A stretch of DNA of 26,996 nt from an uncultured Bacilli bacterium (lineage in GTDB: Bacteria > Bacillota_I > Bacilli_A > RF39 > UBA660). The translations under genes were made by a program, and so were the position numbers. Below the pieces are notes generated by a model. That model made no database searches. It had not been told where the DNA came from and saw only the letters and a list, made by a program, of their open reading frames with translations. The DNA is taken from assembly GCA_934130235.1 (NCBI GenBank), contig CAKOXU010000011.1:1-26996 (forward strand). The letters are read 5' to 3'. Positions 7,812 through 15,437 of the stretch are shown piece by piece; the stretch's first letter is position 1; every line of letters begins with the position of its first letter.

Positions 7812-8976
7812 CCTTATTTTAATTCTTCTATTAACTGGATGTTGGAATTATAAAGAATTAAATAATTATTGTATAGTAACTGGTATTGCTATAGACAAAG
7901 CAGATAATGGAAAATACGAAGTTAGCTTTTTAATTTCTAATTCTATAAACAACAACTCTGATACAAAAGATTCAGAATCTAAAATAGTAGTTTATTCTGG
8001 AAAAGGAAAAAGCATATATGAAGCCATTAAAAATATTGGATTAATAACTCCAAAGGAGTTATATATAGGTCATACTTCAATACTTATTATTTCAGATGAA
8101 ATTGCTAAAGAAGGAGTTTCAAATGTTATAGATTTTTTTGTTAGATTCCCAGAAGTAAGGAAAGATTTTTTTGTAATTTTAGCACGTGATTGTAAAGCTA
8201 AAGATGCTCTTAAAGTAACTACTCCATTATCAAGCTTTCCATCTCAAAATATATATGAAAACATTAGTTCAACATCGGAATTACAGGGTGTTGTCTATGC
8301 GCTTGATTTTAATCATATGTTAGAAATACTATTGAACAAAGGTCAAAATATTACTATAAATTCAATTAAAATCCTGGGCAACAAGAAAAAAGGCTCATCT
8401 AATGAAAACTTAGAGTCAACACAGCCTAAAGCTATGATAAAGTTAGATACCTTGGGTATATTTAAGAATGATAAATTTGTTAAATGGACAACCAAAGATG
8501 AATCGAGAGGTATTAATATTTTAAATAATGAAATGGAAGAAATGTATATTACTATTAAGTATAATGATGGATACATTGTTTTAAAAACTGAAAGTTTAAA
8601 ATCTAAAAGCAAGGTCAAGCTTATAAATAATAGTCCTGCTGTAGATATTAATATTAAAGCTAAAACTATTATAACTGAAGTTGATTCTAATATAGATTTA
8701 ACTGATGTAAATACAACTATTAAGATACAAAAATTAGCTGAAAAAGAACTAGTAAGGATTGTGAATAAAGCTATAAATTTAGCTAAAGATGAAAAAACTG
8801 ATATTTTAGGATTTGGTGAATTATTTTATAAAAAGTATCCAAAATACTTTAAATCTGTGGAGAATAATTGGCATAATGATATTCTTCCTAATGTTAAAAC
8901 AAAGGTTAAATGCACTATCAATATTGATAGTAAGGGAACTGCTAAAACTAGTATAAAGGAGAAATTAGATGAATAG
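7792..8976 (+). CDS. gerC: Spore germination lipoprotein, Ger(x)C family
   Basis: A 394-residue GerAC/GerKC-type lipoprotein, the C subunit of the germinant receptor. The signal peptide ends in the lipobox LTGC with lipidated Cys17, followed by WNYKELN, the usual start of the mature protein in this family (CW..rEl). The stretch VTGIAIDKA continues the match. The A-C-B gene order differs from the A-B-C order of B. subtilis gerA, but such variation is common in clostridia and Bacilli. GATGAGGG precedes the ATG inside the gerA 3' end, and the stop overlaps gerB by 8 bp. Confidence 0.92.
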   Translation: MRKIIISLILILLLTGCWNYKELNNYCIVTGIAIDKADNGKYEVSFLISNSINNNSDTKDSESKIVVYSGKGKSIYEAIKNIGLITPKELYIGHTSILIISDEIAKEGVSNVIDFFVRFPEVRKDFFVILARDCKAKDALKVTTPLSSFPSQNIYENISSTSELQGVVYALDFNHMLEILLNKGQNITINSIKILGNKKKGSSNENLESTQPKAMIKLDTLGIFKNDKFVKWTTKDESRGINILNNEMEEMYITIKYNDGYIVLKTESLKSKSKVKLINNSPAVDINIKAKTIITEVDSNIDLTDVNTTIKIQKLAEKELVRIVNKAINLAKDEKTDILGFGELFYKKYPKYFKSVENNWHNDILPNVKTKVKCTINIDSKGTAKTSIKEKLDE

Positions 8977-10048
8977 AAAAATTAATGCAGTAGAAATAGG
9001 TATTCTCAACTATTTTATTATAAGAGCATTCTTTATAGGTATTACATTTAACTATCTTATTACAGTTTCAAAACAAGATGGTTGGTTTTTACTTATATTG
9101 TCATTATTTTTTATAATCATATATATTTTATTTTTAAATAAATTCATTAATTATAATTTAAATGATAATTTTTCACAAAAGATAAAATCGTTATTTAATA
9201 ATTATTTCGGTAAATTTATTCTAATTTTAATATATTTGTTATTGTTTATTTTAATTGTATTTAATTTTATTAATTTAAATAATTTTATTCATAGTCAATT
9301 TTTAGATAAAACTCCTATAATTATAATAGCAACTATTTTTATGTCCTCTATTTATTATCTTCTCTCAAAAGGTATTCATACAATTACTAGAACATCAACT
9401 GTATTATTTTTTATTGGATTTTCATTGTTTTTACTCAGTTTATTAGGATTATTAAATTTAACTGATTTATCTAAATTATTACCAGTTTTTCAAATAAAAG
9501 GTAGTGCATATTTTAATTGTATTAGTTCTATTTTGGCTTATAATATTTTCCCTATGTTTCTTATTACAACATTACCAAAAAGTTCTATTGAAAGTATTAA
9601 TGCAAAAAAAGTTTTAATTATCTCATCTATTTTAGCAATATTAACATTAATTATTGTATATGTTGTTACACTTGGAATTTTTGGCCCGAATTTATCAAGT
9701 TTATATGAATATCCTGAATTTTTAGTTCTAAGAAATATATCTATCTTAGGTATGGATACAAAAATTGATAGTATATTAGCGATTCAATGGCTTTTTGATA
9801 TGTTTATTTTTATTACTTTTTCTATATACTTTATACAATCAAATATTGAGTGTACAATAAATATTAATAAAAATATTATAAATCTAATAATATGCATTTT
9901 AGTTTTTATTACAACTATAGGTGCTTCTATCTATGATGTTTTTTTTAATGATGTACTTATTAAATATGCACACTTCTGCATAAATTTAATATTTATACCC
10001 ATTTTTATTGTTATTTATATTAAACTAAAAATCAGAAATAACTCATAA
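8969..10048 (+). CDS. gerB: Spore germination permease, GerB subunit
   Basis: A 359-residue, highly hydrophobic protein with about ten membrane segments, of the GerAB/GerKB (endospore germination permease, APC superfamily) type. In this family the B subunit binds the germinant and the complex releases ions. The start MNRKINAVEIGILNYFII is typical. AAGGAG lies in the gerC 3' end and the two genes overlap by 8 bp. Only one receptor operon is in the window and its germinant cannot be read from sequence. The stop codon lies in the loop of a hairpin shared with the convergent downstream gene. Confidence 0.92.
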   Translation: MNRKINAVEIGILNYFIIRAFFIGITFNYLITVSKQDGWFLLILSLFFIIIYILFLNKFINYNLNDNFSQKIKSLFNNYFGKFILILIYLLLFILIVFNFINLNNFIHSQFLDKTPIIIIATIFMSSIYYLLSKGIHTITRTSTVLFFIGFSLFLLSLLGLLNLTDLSKLLPVFQIKGSAYFNCISSILAYNIFPMFLITTLPKSSIESINAKKVLIISSILAILTLIIVYVVTLGIFGPNLSSLYEYPEFLVLRNISILGMDTKIDSILAIQWLFDMFIFITFSIYFIQSNIECTININKNIINLIICILVFITTIGASIYDVFFNDVLIKYAHFCINLIFIPIFIVIYIKLKIRNNS

Positions 10049-10063
10049 TTATTTCTGATTTTA
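10027..10063. terminator. Bidirectional terminator between gerB and convergent gene
   Basis: A perfect 14-bp stem (AAAATCAGAAATAA at 10028-10041 with its complement at 10049-10062) and a 7-base loop. T-rich tails follow on both strands. The gerB stop (10046-10048) ends the loop and the stop of the convergent gene (10061-10063) lies at the other arm, so one hairpin serves both operons. Confidence 0.85.
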
Positions 10064-10828
10064 TTTTACAAATATCCAAACAATTACTACAAGAACTATA
10101 AAGATTAAAGTACTAAGAAGTACAATTATTGCCTTATTACTCTTTTTTATTGTATGATTCATATTTTTTAATTCTTCAAAATCTCTTTGTGTAAATCCAA
10201 AACTTGATGTATAAAATGATTTGTCTATTTCTGGTTCTTCTATTGTTTTCTCTACTTCTTTTTCCTGTTCTATTATCTTTTTAATTGATGATGCATCTCC
10301 AACCATTGTATCAGACTTTAAGTCATCAAGAAGACCTACATCATTAGCGTCTTTTAATTCATTCAATTCTTTATTAGATGATATAGTATTAAGTAATTCT
10401 TTTATTTCATTTTCTTCTTTCTCAAAATCATATTCTCGGTTTTTTAAATTTCTCAATAGTTCATATTGTTCTGATGTTAATTTATAATCTTTTTTAGGCT
10501 CTGTATCTTTTTTAACTTTTGATAATATATCTTTTATATCATAATTTTTTTGTTCATAATGTTCTTCTTTTATTGGATCTTCAACTATACTCTCTTCTCC
10601 CATAACTCCGCCAAATCTTTTCTGCTTTTTATAGTTTTCTCTATTTCTAAGCATATCTTTTACCTTTGTTATATCTATTTCATTTGTTTTTTCTATGGTA
10701 GCTACTCCCTCAATATTAGTATAAGCTTTTAAATCTTCAATCTGTGAATATAGGCTTTTATTTTTTTCACTACGTTTATTATATTTTGAATTATTAACGT
10801 TAGAATAGCGTTCCATTCTACTAGACAT
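10061..10828 (-). CDS. Hypothetical tail-anchored membrane protein
   Basis: I do not recognise this 255-residue protein. There is no N-terminal signal. About 230 residues are highly charged, Lys/Glu-rich and probably helical or disordered (for example SEQYELLRNLKNREYDFEKE, 119-138). The C-terminal 22 residues or so (AIIVLLSTLIFIVLVVIVWIFV) form a single membrane helix, ending one Lys before the stop. This predicts a C-tail-anchored protein with its bulk in the cytoplasm, suggesting an adaptor or scaffold at the membrane. AGGGTGAT precedes the ATG. It is divergent from the ferredoxin gene and convergent with gerB. Confidence 0.75.
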   Translation of the reverse strand: MSSRMERYSNVNNSKYNKRSEKNKSLYSQIEDLKAYTNIEGVATIEKTNEIDITKVKDMLRNRENYKKQKRFGGVMGEESIVEDPIKEEHYEQKNYDIKDILSKVKKDTEPKKDYKLTSEQYELLRNLKNREYDFEKEENEIKELLNTISSNKELNELKDANDVGLLDDLKSDTMVGDASSIKKIIEQEKEVEKTIEEPEIDKSFYTSSFGFTQRDFEELKNMNHTIKKSNKAIIVLLSTLIFIVLVVIVWIFVK

Positions 10829-10882
10829 ACTATCACCCTAATATTAATATATCATATTTTTAAAAATATTAAAACGATTTGA

Positions 10883-10911
10883 TTGATTTTTTAACATTTT
10901 TTATATATAAT
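10883..10911 (+). promoter_or_regulatory. Ferredoxin gene promoter
   Basis: TTGATT (10883-10888) and a perfect TATAAT (10906-10911) are 17 bp apart. The expected transcription start (about 10918) coincides with the GGAGG ribosome site at 10918-10922, so the mRNA leader would be extremely short. Confidence 0.65.
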
Positions 10912-10929
10912 CTTAATGGAGGAATTATT

Positions 10930-11127
10930 ATGAAAATGAAAGTTGATAAGAATATTTGTATTGGATGTGGTGCATGTGCGGCTATATGTCCAGAAATTTT
11001 TGATATAGACGATGATGGATTGGCAGTAGCAAAAGATACTATAATTAACGAGGAGTTAATTGATGATGCACAAGATGCATTTGAAGGATGTCCTGTTTCA
11101 GCAATAGAAAAAGAAAATAGCGATTAA
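10930..11127 (+). CDS. fer: Ferredoxin, [4Fe-4S]
   Basis: A 65-residue small ferredoxin, an electron carrier in the cytoplasm. The cluster motif CIGCGAC (Cys10, 13, 16) and the distal Cys54 in GCPVSAI are the ligands of one [4Fe-4S] cluster. A fifth Cys20 (CP) is present, but no second set of three cysteines, so only one cluster is expected, as in the Bacillus Fer type. I chose the ATG at 10930, which follows GGAGG by 7 bases, over an in-frame start 17 codons upstream that would cover the promoter. It converges with rluB and shares a terminator hairpin with it. Confidence 0.93.
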   Translation: MKMKVDKNICIGCGACAAICPEIFDIDDDGLAVAKDTIINEELIDDAQDAFEGCPVSAIEKENSD

Positions 11128-11139
11128 GCTATTTTTTTT
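11114..11139. terminator. Terminator shared by ferredoxin gene and rluB
   Basis: AAAATAGC (11114-11121) pairs with GCTATTTT (11128-11135) around GATTAA. On the plus strand a run of eight T follows. On the minus strand the tail is TTTTCTTTTTC. The ferredoxin TAA is the end of the loop and the rluB TAG is in the right arm. Confidence 0.8.
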
Positions 11140-11845
11140 CTCCATATAATTTTTTAACTTCTTTAATACTCAATTGTCTATATTCACCAGATTTAAGTCC
11201 ATCAAGAGTCAGAAAAGCAATGCTTTCTCTTTTTAATTTTATTACATTAAATCCAATTGCTTCAAACATTTTTTTAACTTGATGATTTTTACCCTCATGT
11301 ATAATCAATTCTACTATAGATGTATTATTTTTTTTATCTATTTTTTTTATTCTGGCTTTAGCTTTTGACGTCTTTACTCCATCTATTAAAACTCCATTAC
11401 ATAAACGTGATAATTTTTCTTTAGTAATTATACCTTTTATTTTTGCAATATATAATTTTTCTATATTATTTTTAGGGTGCAACAAAAAGTTTGTTAATAA
11501 TCCATCATTAGTCAATATAATGAGTCCTGTGGTGTCATAATCAAGCCTTCCCACGGGATATATTCTTTTATCTGTTTTAATCAAATCTACAACGGTTTTT
11601 CTTCCTTTTTCATCATGTGATGTTGCTACTACAGATCTTGGTTTGTTTAAAACATAGTATACTTTATCTTCTTTTTTGTTTAGAGGATTGTTTTCTACCT
11701 CTATATAATCAGTATCACTTGCTTTAAATCCCATTGTAGTAATTTTTTCACCATTAACATATACTTTACCTTGACTAATTAATTCTTCTGCCTTTCTTCT
11801 AGAACAATAGCCAGAATCAGCAATAATCTTCTGTAATCTTTGCAT
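11129..11845 (-). CDS. rluB: Ribosomal large subunit pseudouridine synthase B
   Basis: A 238-residue RsuA/RluB-family enzyme that makes pseudouridine in 23S rRNA. The N-terminal S4 RNA-binding domain (about 1-60: LQKIIADSGYCSRRKAEELI) is followed by the catalytic domain with YPVGRLDYDTTGLIIL, nucleophile Asp102. The neighbourhood dacB-spmA-spmB-rluB(ypuL) matches B. subtilis, which favours RluB over other family members. AGGTGAT precedes the ATG, and the gene starts 40 bases after spmB. Confidence 0.95.
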   Translation of the reverse strand: MQRLQKIIADSGYCSRRKAEELISQGKVYVNGEKITTMGFKASDTDYIEVENNPLNKKEDKVYYVLNKPRSVVATSHDEKGRKTVVDLIKTDKRIYPVGRLDYDTTGLIILTNDGLLTNFLLHPKNNIEKLYIAKIKGIITKEKLSRLCNGVLIDGVKTSKAKARIKKIDKKNNTSIVELIIHEGKNHQVKKMFEAIGFNVIKLKRESIAFLTLDGLKSGEYRQLSIKEVKKLYGEKK

Positions 11846-11885
11846 TTAATCACCTATTTAATTATACATGATTTATTAGTTTTAA

Positions 11886-12407
11886 TCAATAAAATAATAA
11901 TTGGGTAATAAAAATGCTTGCAATTATTCCTATTAAATCCGCTATTAATCCTGCTTTTAATGCATATCTAATTTTTTTTACTCCAACTGTAGTAAAATAT
12001 AACGTTATTACATATAGAGTTGTTTCGGTAGAACCTTGCATAACTGATGCTAAAGTGCCTATATATGAATCCGGTCCATGTACCTTAAATATGTTATTTA
12101 AATATGCTAGGGCTGCAGAGCCCGATATTGGCCGAATTATTGCAAGTGGAAATATTTCTACAGGTACTTTTAATAGATTTAATATAGGTTGAAATAACTT
12201 TAAAACTAAATTTAAAAATCCACTATTTATTAATAAATTTATTCCCAATATCATAGCTAAAAAAGTTGGAAATAATGTTTTAATCATTGGAAAGCTTTTT
12301 TTTACTCCATCTATAAATGTATCATATATTTCAACTTTTTTAAAATAGCCATATAGTACTATTAATAAAACTAATGCTGGTAATATTAAATTTGATATAA
12401 AATTAAT
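11886..12407 (-). CDS. spmB: Spore maturation protein B, apparent ATT start
   Basis: SpmB is a membrane protein of the nucleoside-recognition (Gate) family needed, with SpmA, for proper dehydration of the spore core. The first ATG of the frame (12285-12287) would give only 133 residues and remove the conserved N-terminus. Upstream the frame is open and reads NFISNLILPALVLL, then YGYFKKVEIYDTFIDGVKK, matching the usual SpmB start. No ATG, GTG or TTG exists before the in-frame TAG at 12423-12425. A perfect AGGAGG (12415-12420) lies 7 bases before an ATT codon (12405-12407), which overlaps the spmA TAA as ATTAA. From there the product is 173 residues, close to the B. subtilis size of about 178. 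ATA at 12411-12413 is a less likely alternative. Confidence 0.85.
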   Translation of the reverse strand: MNFISNLILPALVLLIVLYGYFKKVEIYDTFIDGVKKSFPMIKTLFPTFLAMILGINLLINSGFLNLVLKLFQPILNLLKVPVEIFPLAIIRPISGSAALAYLNNIFKVHGPDSYIGTLASVMQGSTETTLYVITLYFTTVGVKKIRYALKAGLIADLIGIIASIFITQLLFY

Positions 12408-12984
12408 TTTTATACCTCCTAGCTAATATTTTATCTATTATTATTCCACCTATAGTTGATATAATAGTTCCCAATATACAAGCAAAAACTATTTTTGTTG
12501 GATTTATACTTTTATACATCATCCTAAGTGAAATTATCGTTGTCGGAACTAATGTAACTCCACTAGTATTTATTACTAAAAAAGTTATCATTGACCTACT
12601 CGCAGTATCCTTTTTTTCATTTAACTCTTGCAAGGAATGCATTGCTTTTAATCCAAAAGGTGTTGCGGCACTACCTAGTCCAAAAATATTAGCAATTATA
12701 TTACTTGCTATTAAACTTATTGATTTATGCCCTTTAGGTATTTCGGGAAAAAGTTTTATCAATAATGGCGATATACATTTAGACATTTTATCTAATAATC
12801 CACTTTTTTCGGCTATTTCCATTAATCCCATCCACAAAGCTAAAACAGGAAAAATTTTTACTATCATATCAAGTCCAGTTTTTGAACTTTCTATTATAGT
12901 ATCATTAATGAGTTTAACATTACCGGATAAAATACCAAATGTAATACCTATTACCAAAAATGACATCCAAATAATATTTACCAT
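12403..12984 (-). CDS. spmA: Spore maturation protein A
   Basis: A 193-residue integral membrane protein of the nucleoside-recognition family, partner of SpmB in spore core dehydration. Conserved segments include PVLALWMGLMEIAEKSGL (46-63), GLGSAATPFGLKAM (102-115) and FLVINTSGVTLVPTTII (134-150), typical of SpmA. Its ATG overlaps the dacB 3' end by 7 bp, and its last codons (Leu-Ala-Arg-Arg-Tyr-Lys-Asn) encode the AGGAGG ribosome site of spmB. In family members the operon is under sigma-E or sigma-F/G control. Confidence 0.95.
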   Translation of the reverse strand: MVNIIWMSFLVIGITFGILSGNVKLINDTIIESSKTGLDMIVKIFPVLALWMGLMEIAEKSGLLDKMSKCISPLLIKLFPEIPKGHKSISLIASNIIANIFGLGSAATPFGLKAMHSLQELNEKKDTASRSMITFLVINTSGVTLVPTTIISLRMMYKSINPTKIVFACILGTIISTIGGIIIDKILARRYKN

Positions 12985-14030
12985 ACTTTTTGAATTCCTT
13001 TTTTAGTATTATTTTTTTTGGATATATATATTTTTTCTTTGTGTATTAATTTATCACCCAAATAGACATATGCAGTTCCTATCTTCTTTCCATTGTTAAT
13101 ATGTTTGTATTTTTCTAATTTATATTTTACTTTTATGCTACCTTTTTCATTCAATGAAAGTGTATAATTAAAATTTTTTTTAATATATAAATTATAATTT
13201 TTGTAGTATTTAGAGTATATGTTTATTTTTCCTTTATTAAGTATTTTGTATGTTTTATAATTAGCAAAACCATACTCAAATAGTTGTTCATGATCATACC
13301 AATCGTTTGAATCATTAAGAGTCACTACTACGAGATTCATATTATCTTTAGTGGCTGTTGTAACTAATGTCCTACGTGCATTTTCTGTAAATCCTGTCTT
13401 GCCACCTGTAGTATATTTATATTTTTTTAAAAGCTTATTTTTGTTCTTCCATAAGTAATTATTCATATTAGTATTTAGTTTATATTCTTTAGTTGAAGTA
13501 ATTTTTCTATATATTTTGTTTTTCATAGCATAACTAGTAAGAATAGCCATATCATAGGCTGTAGAATAATTTCCCTTATCTTGATCAAGACCACTTGGAT
13601 TATTAAAAGTTGTATTCTTCATACCTATATCAACTGCTTTTTCATTCATTAATTTTACAAAATTTTCCTCATTTTTTCCTACATAGTGTGCGATGGATGC
13701 AGCAGCATCATTTCCACTCCTGAGCATAAGCCCATACACTAAATCTATTAAAAGAAGTTTTTCACCTTTTTTAATGTATATACCTGAACCATATGCTTTA
13801 TTAATTTCATCTCCAATAATTACTGTTTTATTTAATTTATCACTTTCAATAGCTATTATAGCTGTCATTATTTTAGAAATACTTGCTACACTTCTTACAT
13901 TGTGTATATTTTTAGCATACATAATTCTATGTGTATCCATGTCCATTAAAATAGCACTTGTTGCTGAAGTTTCTATTGCTTTATAATTCATAGGAATAAT
14001 AAGCAATAAAAAAGCTAAAATCTTCTTCAT
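12978..14030 (-). CDS. dacB: Sporulation D-alanyl-D-alanine carboxypeptidase
   Basis: A 350-residue penicillin-binding protein (peptidase S11). A signal peptide (about 1-20) is followed by the three active-site motifs: SISK with nucleophile Ser50 and Lys53, SGN (105-107) and KTG (211-213). It removes terminal D-Ala from spore cortex peptidoglycan and thereby controls cross-linking. The following spmA-spmB-rluB genes match the dacB operon of B. subtilis, hence DacB rather than DacF or DacA. After about residue 260 the sequence is a Lys/Tyr-rich C-terminal domain. AGGTGAT precedes the ATG. Confidence 0.92.
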   Translation of the reverse strand: MKKILAFLLLIIPMNYKAIETSATSAILMDMDTHRIMYAKNIHNVRSVASISKIMTAIIAIESDKLNKTVIIGDEINKAYGSGIYIKKGEKLLLIDLVYGLMLRSGNDAAASIAHYVGKNEENFVKLMNEKAVDIGMKNTTFNNPSGLDQDKGNYSTAYDMAILTSYAMKNKIYRKITSTKEYKLNTNMNNYLWKNKNKLLKKYKYTTGGKTGFTENARRTLVTTATKDNMNLVVVTLNDSNDWYDHEQLFEYGFANYKTYKILNKGKINIYSKYYKNYNLYIKKNFNYTLSLNEKGSIKVKYKLEKYKHINNGKKIGTAYVYLGDKLIHKEKIYISKKNNTKKGIQKVW

Positions 14031-14052
14031 TTTATCACCTATAAAAAGATAT

Positions 14053-14080
14053 GAAAAAAAGGACTAGTTTATGTCCTTTT
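14053..14080 (-). terminator. Terminator after cwlD
   Basis: On the minus strand AAAAGGAC/GTCCTTTT with an 8-base loop is followed by a T run. It lies 12 bases after the cwlD stop and 23 bases before the dacB start, leaving little room for a separate dacB promoter, so partial read-through is likely. Confidence 0.75.
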
Positions 14081-14091
14081 GTATAACAAAT

Positions 14092-14751
14092 TTATTTGTT
14101 AAAATATTCTATTATTCCCTCTTTTATAGTTTCTGCAATTTTATTTTGATAATCTTTCTTTTGAAGTAGATATCTATCACTAGGATTAGATAAGAAACCT
14201 GCTTCTATCAATACTCCTGGTATTGTTATTTTTCTATTCATAAGCATTGTTTTTATTTCTTTTACTTTTCTATTTGTTTTTAAATTAGCTTTAAATTTCT
14301 TTTGCAAGATACTTGCTAATAGTTTATTTTTATTATTTACATCATCATAAAAAACTTGTGCTCCACTCCACGTTGATGAGGAAATTGAGTTTAAATGTAT
14401 TGATATGTACATATCGGCATTAGAGCCATTAATTGCTCGTGCTCTATTATTTAAATCACTCTTTTTTCTGTCTGCTTTATTACTATTTAAATCATAGTCG
14501 CCACTTCTAGTTAAATATACAATCGCGCCTTCTTTTTCTAGTTGTTGTTTTAAGCATTTGACTATTGATAAGTTTATATCTTTTTCATATATGTTTTTAT
14601 ATGTAGAACCTGGATCCAAACCGCCATGTCCAGCATCCAAATATATTACTTTAGTCAACAGCCTTAATTCTGATTTATTAGTTGAAGCGCTGACAAATCC
14701 AAATGTACATACTAATAATATAAATAAAAATAACACGTAATATTTTCTCAT
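14092..14751 (-). CDS. cwlD: N-acetylmuramoyl-L-alanine amidase CwlD
   Basis: A 219-residue Amidase_3 zinc enzyme. In sporulating Firmicutes CwlD removes stem peptides from cortex peptidoglycan, a step toward muramic-delta-lactam. The expected zinc and catalytic residues are visible: His42 in LDAGHGG, Glu56 in YEKDINL, His119 in SIHLNS and Glu183 in IEAGFLSNP. The N-terminus MRKYYVLFLFILLVCTFGF is a signal peptide, so it acts outside the membrane. I chose the ATG at 14751. An ATG at 14775 is in frame but lies inside the rluA-like terminator hairpin and would put eight hydrophobic residues before the positive charge. Neither start has a clear ribosome site. Its place beside dacB supports cwlD over a vegetative amidase. 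Confidence 0.85.
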   Translation of the reverse strand: MRKYYVLFLFILLVCTFGFVSASTNKSELRLLTKVIYLDAGHGGLDPGSTYKNIYEKDINLSIVKCLKQQLEKEGAIVYLTRSGDYDLNSNKADRKKSDLNNRARAINGSNADMYISIHLNSISSSTWSGAQVFYDDVNNKNKLLASILQKKFKANLKTNRKVKEIKTMLMNRKITIPGVLIEAGFLSNPSDRYLLQKKDYQNKIAETIKEGIIEYFNK

Positions 14752-14765
14752 ATTAATGTATATGT

Positions 14766-14791
14766 AAAAAAGCATTATTAAATGCTTTTTT
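14766..14791 (-). terminator. Terminator at the rluA-like 3' end
   Basis: AAAAAAGCATT pairs with AATGCTTTTTT around a 4-base loop. The stop codon of the rluA-like gene (14778-14780) is in the loop and the T run serves the minus strand. The upstream alternative ATG of cwlD (14773-14775) is inside the stem. Confidence 0.6.
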
Positions 14792-15437
14792 TAAATATAT
14801 TCCAAGGATATTTGTTTGGCAATGGCAAAATAAATTCTAGTTTTTCTTTAGTTGTTGGATGAACAAATTCTACTTTATTAGAAAAAAGCGCTATCTGCTG
14901 TCCAACTTTAGAGTTCTTATTATACTTTTGATCACCATAGAGAGCATGATTTCTAGATGAAAACTGAACTCTTATTTGATGTGATCTACCTGTTATTAGA
15001 TTAATTTTAACTAAGGAATAGTCTTTATTATAATCAATAAGTTTATAGTTCAGTACTGATTCCTTACCATTTTTATCTATTTTAACACTATTATTTCTTG
15101 AATCTTTTAATAGTCTGTCTTTGTATGTACCTTCATTTTGTATTTTGCCTTCTATTACTGCATAATAAGTTTTTTTAAATGTTTTATTTCTTATTTGTTC
15201 GCTTAATCTAGATGCGCACTTACTTGTTTTGGCAAATACAATTATTCCGCCGACGGGACGATCTAGTCTATGAACAAGCCCTAAATATACATTGCCTGGT
15301 TTATTATATTTATTCTTAATATATCCTTTTAAATATGTCAATAAATCCATATCCCTACTAGAATCTTCGCATACTGGCATATTAACAGGTTTTTCTACTA
15401 TTAATAAGTGATTATCTTCATATATTATATTAATCAT
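14778..15437 (-). CDS. RluA-family pseudouridine synthase
   Basis: A 219-residue RNA pseudouridine synthase of the RluA/RluD family without an S4 domain. It starts MINIIYEDNHLLIVEKP, the usual beginning of the catalytic domain. The catalytic loop GLVHRLDRPVGG contains Asp59, and RSHQIRVQFSSRNHALYGD is the second family signature. The target (23S rRNA or tRNA) cannot be deduced. I chose the ATG at 15437, which overlaps the upstream methyltransferase gene by 8 bp and follows GGGAAG, over an in-frame start nine codons earlier. Confidence 0.92.
   Translation of the reverse strand: MINIIYEDNHLLIVEKPVNMPVCEDSSRDMDLLTYLKGYIKNKYNKPGNVYLGLVHRLDRPVGGIIVFAKTSKCASRLSEQIRNKTFKKTYYAVIEGKIQNEGTYKDRLLKDSRNNSVKIDKNGKESVLNYKLIDYNKDYSLVKINLITGRSHQIRVQFSSRNHALYGDQKYNKNSKVGQQIALFSNKVEFVHPTTKEKLEFILPLPNKYPWNIFKKSI

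Noticed and set aside
11886..12287. spmB as a truncated 133-residue protein or frameshifted pseudogene
   Set aside because: The upstream sequence is open in the same frame and encodes the conserved SpmB N-terminus. An ATT start with a perfect ribosome site explains the missing ATG without a frameshift.
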